Positions 32,136 through 35,526 of a DNA stretch of 35,526 nucleotides are shown here, one piece after another. The DNA lies in assembly GCA_024763275.1 (NCBI GenBank), contig JANTFT010000023.1, positions 1 through 35,526 of the forward strand, in the 5' to 3' direction. The position numbers were made by a program, and so were the translations under genes. Source of the stretch: Anaerolineales bacterium (GTDB lineage Bacteria > Chloroflexota > Anaerolineae > Anaerolineales > UBA11858). Each line of letters begins with the position of its first letter. Positions within the stretch are counted from its first letter, which is position 1. Under the pieces are notes generated by a model. That model searched no databases. It saw nothing but the letters and a program-made list of their open reading frames with translations, and was not told the DNA's origin.

Positions 32136-33650
32136 TCACTTCCGATAAAGGATACCTTCGTTTCCACCTTCTTCCCCCTGAGTGACGTATTTGAGAGTCC
32201 CATCATCCAGCAGCTCCAAGTATTCATAGACCGCTGGACTCACAGAATCCAAGGAAAAATTCGAGGCTTTGAACTCAAAGATATTACCGGTGATATTCAC
32301 GAAAGTGATATCCCCGGTCAGAGAAAAATCAGGGATTTCAAACGTTCCGCATGGTTTGTTCAACTCACAATCAGACCCGAGATAAAAAGTGATCTGGAAA
32401 TTCCCGGTGGTGGAACCTTCCCAGGTGCCTGCCAAATCCGCCAGGGAACCGTCTTGAGGGCCCTCGTCGGGCTCTCCCTCAGAGGTAATCCAGGAGACGG
32501 TTTCCCCCCGGTAGGTTTCAAAAAGCTGATCGAGAATTGCCTGGTAATCAGCCCCGGTGGCATAACGGATGTGAGTTGCCCCATTATTCAAAGGAACGGT
32601 CTGCCCCTGGTGATCTCCCGGCTCAGTGATGACATCAACCCCATCATAGGTCCAGTAAAAGTTTTCAGGGTTGGTTATCGCAGTTGAGGTAATCGTATCC
32701 CAGATCAGGAAGGGGCCGTTCCAGCCAATTTGAGTATTCCACATCCTAGCCACGTAGTTCACCCCTGGATCAGAAATTCCATTAATGATGGCAACATCGG
32801 CGGCGTCCACCAGATACTGGATAGCATCCAGTGGGACAATGGAAATTGGAACACCGGAGTTAATAACATATTTGGCGGCCTGGGCATCGATCCACATATT
32901 CCATTCCGCGACCTGATTGTCGATTTCATATGGGGCATCAGATAAATTCCCAGGGACCGTAAAGGCCCCCCCCATGATTACGACATTAGCGATGTTATCA
33001 ATGATGCCCGGGTCCTGCTGCATAGCAAGGGCAATATCCGCCAGGGAAGCCATGGCGATCAAAGTCACTTTCTGGGGAGAACGATTGACCAGATCAACAA
33101 TCAGCTGGGGACCAGGCTGCGTCTCATAATCCATAACCGGATCAGGTATCCCAAGATTCCAGAAATTGTCCGCCAAAGACCTCCAACCCTCGGGGAATTC
33201 ATGTGAGTTGGGGTCCAGGCGTTCATCTGTGCCCAAGCCCAGAGCCGTTCCTTGTAGATCGAGCACATCATAAAGAAACGCCGCCCATTTATCCCGGGCG
33301 ATCTCAGGATGGATCTCTCCTCTGCTGAGTACCACACCTATCAAGTCAACATTAGGATGCTTCTTGAGGAAAACCGTTCCCCCAATATCGCATGGCCCAC
33401 CGCCGTGGGTATAGATCACGGGGATTTTCTCTTGGGATCTGTCCAGAAAGACAACCTCAGTGGGTGGAGGAGTCAAGCTTGGGGTAGGAACATCCTGGGT
33501 TTCGGAGGCTGGGGGGGGGACTGTAGGGGTGGGTGTCCGAGTTGGGTCCTGGACAACAATGATCACCGGTGTTTCCTTGGCAGGAGTACAGCCAATCAGC
33601 AAGCTTGTGATAATCACAAGCATCATGAGGAATACTGTGTGTTTTTTCAT
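32136..33650 (-). CDS. Nucleoside-hydrolase-like lipoprotein with C-terminal beta domain
   Basis: A 504-residue exported lipoprotein: signal peptide with lipobox LIGC (C21), then a Thr/Pro-rich linker to about residue 70. Residues about 75-370 resemble inosine-uridine-type nucleoside hydrolases: KVTLIAMASLADIALAMQQDP, VVIMGGAFTVPGNL, AEWNMWIDAQAAKYV and ISIVPLDA, each a family segment. The calcium-binding start, normally DTDPGxDD, reads YTHGGGPCDIGG, so most ligands are missing or shifted, and the usual HD pair is WD (IWDTITSTA). Activity is therefore doubtful. The last 100 residues look like an all-beta domain starting LADLAGTWEGSTTG. The ATG at 33648-33650 has GGAGAGG upstream. Confidence 0.88.
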   Translation of the reverse strand: MKKHTVFLMMLVIITSLLIGCTPAKETPVIIVVQDPTRTPTPTVPPPASETQDVPTPSLTPPPTEVVFLDRSQEKIPVIYTHGGGPCDIGGTVFLKKHPNVDLIGVVLSRGEIHPEIARDKWAAFLYDVLDLQGTALGLGTDERLDPNSHEFPEGWRSLADNFWNLGIPDPVMDYETQPGPQLIVDLVNRSPQKVTLIAMASLADIALAMQQDPGIIDNIANVVIMGGAFTVPGNLSDAPYEIDNQVAEWNMWIDAQAAKYVINSGVPISIVPLDAIQYLVDAADVAIINGISDPGVNYVARMWNTQIGWNGPFLIWDTITSTAITNPENFYWTYDGVDVITEPGDHQGQTVPLNNGATHIRYATGADYQAILDQLFETYRGETVSWITSEGEPDEGPQDGSLADLAGTWEGSTTGNFQITFYLGSDCELNKPCGTFEIPDFSLTGDITFVNITGNIFEFKASNFSLDSVSPAVYEYLELLDDGTLKYVTQGEEGGNEGILYRK

Positions 33651-33683
33651 CTGCCTCTCCTCTACGATAAAGAACAAAGCCAG

Positions 33684-33713
33684 ATTATCCCCCTCAACCA
33701 ACGGATTTGTCGG
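33684..33713 (-). promoter_or_regulatory. Possible promoter of the nucleoside-hydrolase-like gene
   Basis: On the minus strand CCGACA (33708-33713), an 18-base spacer and GATAAT (33684-33689). The -10 matches five of six bases and the -35 four of six. The start would be near 33677, about 27 bases before the ATG. Confidence 0.4.
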
Positions 33714-33752
33714 AGTCCATCAAAAAAAGGGCGAGATTACCCTCAAATTTCC

Positions 33753-33780
33753 GCTATTTGTTTTTTCAACAACAAATAGC
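33753..33780. repeat. 10-bp inverted repeat
   Basis: GCTATTTGTT (33753-33762) pairs exactly with AACAAATAGC (33771-33780) around an 8-base loop. It lies in the 300-base gap between the nucleoside-hydrolase-like gene and the small membrane protein gene. It may be a weak terminator or an operator. Apart from this, the terminator and the promoter, nothing else is seen in the gap. Confidence 0.5.
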
Positions 33781-33881
33781 CAATAACCAGGGCTCTTTGT
33801 GAAAAGTATATCCTGCTAGATTTTTTCAGACAAGGGAAATTCTTGACAAAAACAGCCATTCGAGGATGGTTTCCCATAATA

Positions 33882-33918
33882 CAAGGATACGGTTTTCTGG
33901 GAGGAAACCGTATCCTTG
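33882..33918. terminator. Strong terminator hairpin
   Basis: CAAGGATACGGTTT (33882-33895) pairs perfectly over 14 bases with AAACCGTATCCTTG (33905-33918) around a 9-base loop. It follows the small membrane protein gene (stop at 33951) on the minus strand. The T run is better on the plus side (GCTATTTTT) than on the minus side (TATTAT), so it may work in both directions. Confidence 0.7.
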
Positions 33919-33950
33919 GCTATTTTTGGGGATCCCGCATCCAATGGTTA

Positions 33951-34331
33951 TTAGTTATCCGTTTTTAAGAGCCAGAAATAAGCATATCCTGTGCCCATGA
34001 GCAGGTAGAAGAATACCCCCATCCAACCCATCGGAGCCATAACACCATTGATTGTAGCCAGTGCCACGAAAACGCCACCGAGAATGTGGCTGAGGCAAAA
34101 ACCAATCACAATAGCTTTTCTTCCAGTGGAAGGTTGGGCATCGCGGGCAAAAAAAGCTACGATTGCATAATTGAACAGTGCCGCTCCGAGTGCTTGAGTT
34201 GTTGCTACTGTTCCAGCATTGATTTCAGCCATCCCGTACATACCCATCCAGGTTTCTGGCATGAACATGGCAGACAGACCATTGATTGTGGACATGAAGA
34301 TCTGAAGAATGAACCAGTGTTTGAGTTTCAT
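33951..34331 (-). CDS. Small four-helix integral membrane protein of unknown function
   Basis: A 126-residue protein with four predicted membrane helices: about residues 5-25, 43-62, 70-93 and 101-121. A conserved-looking pattern runs from ALGAALFNYAIVAFFARDAQ through GRKAIVIGFCLSH to APMGWMGVFFYLLM. It is similar along its length to the broken gene next to it (34369-34730): fNYAIVAFFAR against LAFSTLLWYAR, and both end with a GW motif before the last helix. GGAG precedes the ATG. No function is known to me for this family. Confidence 0.85.
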   Translation of the reverse strand: MKLKHWFILQIFMSTINGLSAMFMPETWMGMYGMAEINAGTVATTQALGAALFNYAIVAFFARDAQPSTGRKAIVIGFCLSHILGGVFVALATINGVMAPMGWMGVFFYLLMGTGYAYFWLLKTDN

Positions 34332-34368
34332 ATTCTCTCCTCATATGAAAAGGATACGGGATCCACCT

Positions 34369-34730
34369 TTATTTCTTAAAAGCAAAAGCCATGTACCAGA
34401 TCAGGAATCCGGCGTGCATCACAACCATGGTCCAGCCCATGATATTGAATAGACCGGCCAGTTGACCGAGTAAAATAAAAGTAGTGCTGATTAGATAATA
34501 GAGGAAGAAGCTGCGAACAGCCGCTTTCTGCAGGTCGGGGCTCTGGCTACCGCGGGCATACCACAGCAGGGTGCTGAACGCCAGCAGGGCGGAGCCAAAA
34601 AGCCTAGCCATAAATACCAGATGGGGAGGGGAGGCTACTCCGAAATTGCCTAATAAGAATTCTGTGTGGCGATGAATCCAATACCGAAGATCAGCTCGAC
34701 AACAAAAGTGACGGTGAACAAGGCTTGCAT
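34369..34730 (-). pseudogene. Frameshifted paralogue of the small four-helix membrane protein
   Basis: The ATG at 34728-34730 has a strong AAAGGAG site and begins MQALFTVTFVVELIFGIGFI, then reaches a stop after IATQNSY. Another frame then continues the same kind of protein: EFLLGNFGVASPPHLVFMAR through GLFNIMGWTMVVMHAGF to the stop at 34369. Restoring one C in GCCACACAG (near 34664-34668) gives IATPEFLLGNFG and joins the two parts into a normal-looking protein of about 120 residues. So the gene carries a one-base deletion, or the assembly does. The intact paralogue follows 37 bases later. Confidence 0.8.
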
Positions 34731-35005
34731 ATGTAACTCCTTTGAATGGATGGTTAACAGGACCTTCCGACAAAGGGATATTTTGAAAATAAGTTAAGCA
34801 TCAGGGCATTACAACAAAAAATGAGGTGTGAATTGTGAAGATAAAGATCCTATTCCCCCTGGTTTGATGAAGATGTTGTACCTCAATGATTTCAGTATAG
34901 CATAAAAAATAGAATGGTTATACTTAGCTCTCGTTAAATGTTAGGGCAAAGTAATAATGTCTTATTGGAGGCTAATAGGACATGGCAGAGAATAGGACCA
35001 TAGAA
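34731..35005. promoter_or_regulatory. Upstream region of the membrane-protein pair with a possible extended -10 promoter
   Basis: On the minus strand TGCTATACT (-10 hexamer at 34894-34899) resembles an extended -10 box, with no good -35 partner. It would leave a leader of about 155 bases. The rest of this region is AT-rich and carries no gene; its right end holds the inverted repeat near the transposase remnant. Confidence 0.3.
34957..34983. repeat. Imperfect inverted repeat ahead of the transposase remnant
   Basis: ATGTCTTATT (34957-34966) and AATAGGACAT (34974-34983) are inverse complements except at one position, with a 7-base spacer. It lies 22 bases before the remnant's ATG and may be part of the element's end. 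Confidence 0.4.
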
Positions 35006-35526
35006 ATGACAACCTCAGAGATCAAAAGACACGAAATATTGAAGATGTCAGAAGAGAAAAAGATCACCCAATAGCGGGAGCTCGCCAAGCAGAGGTAAGT
35101 GAGAGGCACTTCCGCCGATTGATACACAGGTACAGGCGGGATGGGCCAGCGGGGATCAGATCAGGGCACCGAAACAAACCGAGCAATAATGGGATGGCCG
35201 TAGAGAAGCAGCAAACGATCATTAATATCTTGAGAGCAGAATACGGAGACTTTGGGCCCACCCTGGCGAGCAAAAAACTGTGGGAATGAAATGGAGTCAA
35301 GGTGAGTAAAGAAACTGTTCGTCAGATCATGATCGCTGAAGGACTGCACAATCCTAAAAAACGCAAGATTGAAAAGGTCCGTCAAATGCGGGAGCGCAGA
35401 AAAAATCGGGGAGAATTGGTGCAAATCAATGGGTCCTATCATGATTGGCTGGAAGACCGGGTAGGGAAGGCTTGTTGGACAATATAATTTTGCCTTGACG
35501 AGGGAAAATCTTGCCAGCCTGGATCA
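35006..35526 (+). pseudogene. Decayed ISNCY-like transposase, cut by the right window edge
   Basis: The remnant starts MTTSEIKRHEILKMSEEKKITQ, then stops. A second frame gives the helix-turn-helix part, EVSERHFRRLIHRYRRDGPAG, split by SGHRNKPSNN and INILRAEYGDFGPTLASKKLWE, interrupted by an in-frame TGA before NGVKVSKETVRQIMIAEGL. The catalytic-domain opening RGELVQINGSYHDWLEDR matches the family pattern GELVQIDGSxHDWFEGR with the key Asp changed to Asn. A stop follows at 35485-35487, and the next segment appears to have lost a few bases at the expected IDDAT motif. At least one frameshift, two nonsense codons and a catalytic substitution make it inactive. Confidence 0.85.

Noticed and set aside
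33843-33880. Plus-strand promoter TTGACA with CATAAT
   Set aside because: The boxes are 26 bases apart, well beyond the usual 16-18, and no plus-strand gene follows.

Overview
The window reads like the chromosome of an anaerobic bacterium, most likely a member of the Chloroflexota (Anaerolineae-like). The pointers are a sugar-phosphate bacterial microcompartment locus, Thr/Pro-rich 'TPTPT' lipoprotein linkers, a TldD/PmbA pair and an M29 aminopeptidase. The taxonomy is inference. No rRNA, tRNA, CRISPR array or intact mobile element was seen.

Layout. Positions 1-5187 hold a Fur-family regulator with its own promoter and operator, followed by cobalt/nickel ECF transporter genes (cbiM-PDGLE fusion, cbiQ, cbiO) and a YyaL/DUF255 protein cut by the left edge. 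Positions 5333-9158 hold housekeeping genes: NnrE, SixA-like, DUF374 acyltransferase, YczE-like membrane protein and CHAD protein. Positions 9192-13203 encode PmbA, TldD and an M29 aminopeptidase.

The centrepiece is at 13390-21578, read leftward from one consensus promoter: gntR, rpiB-like, deoC, two BMC-P, CoA-acylating aldehyde dehydrogenase, BMC-H, eutJ-like, BMC-T, an unrecognised 121-aa protein, two more BMC-P, and tpiA. This is a metabolosome of the SPU (sugar phosphate utilising) kind. DeoC would cleave deoxyribose 5-phosphate to acetaldehyde and glyceraldehyde 3-phosphate. The dehydrogenase would convert acetaldehyde to acetyl-CoA, and TPI would feed the triose phosphate into glycolysis. 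Notable points are a four-cysteine N-terminal segment on DeoC, an RpiB homologue whose catalytic Cys is Asp, amphipathic (encapsulation-like) helices on several cargo proteins, no visible phosphotransacylase or alcohol dehydrogenase, and a three-decamer repeat just downstream of the promoter. An MFS transporter and a HAD phosphatase lie upstream on the same strand and may belong to the locus.

Positions 23742-27167 carry a rightward pair: an old-yellow-enzyme/2,4-dienoyl-CoA reductase-like flavoenzyme and a Kef/Nha-type cation:proton antiporter. Next come a ZIP metal transporter and a glpK-glpD operon, with a good promoter and repeats upstream. The right end (31584-35526) is less orderly: a decayed lipoprotein gene, a nucleoside-hydrolase-like lipoprotein with a degenerate metal motif, two paralogous small membrane proteins (one frameshifted) and a decayed ISNCY-like transposase running off the edge.
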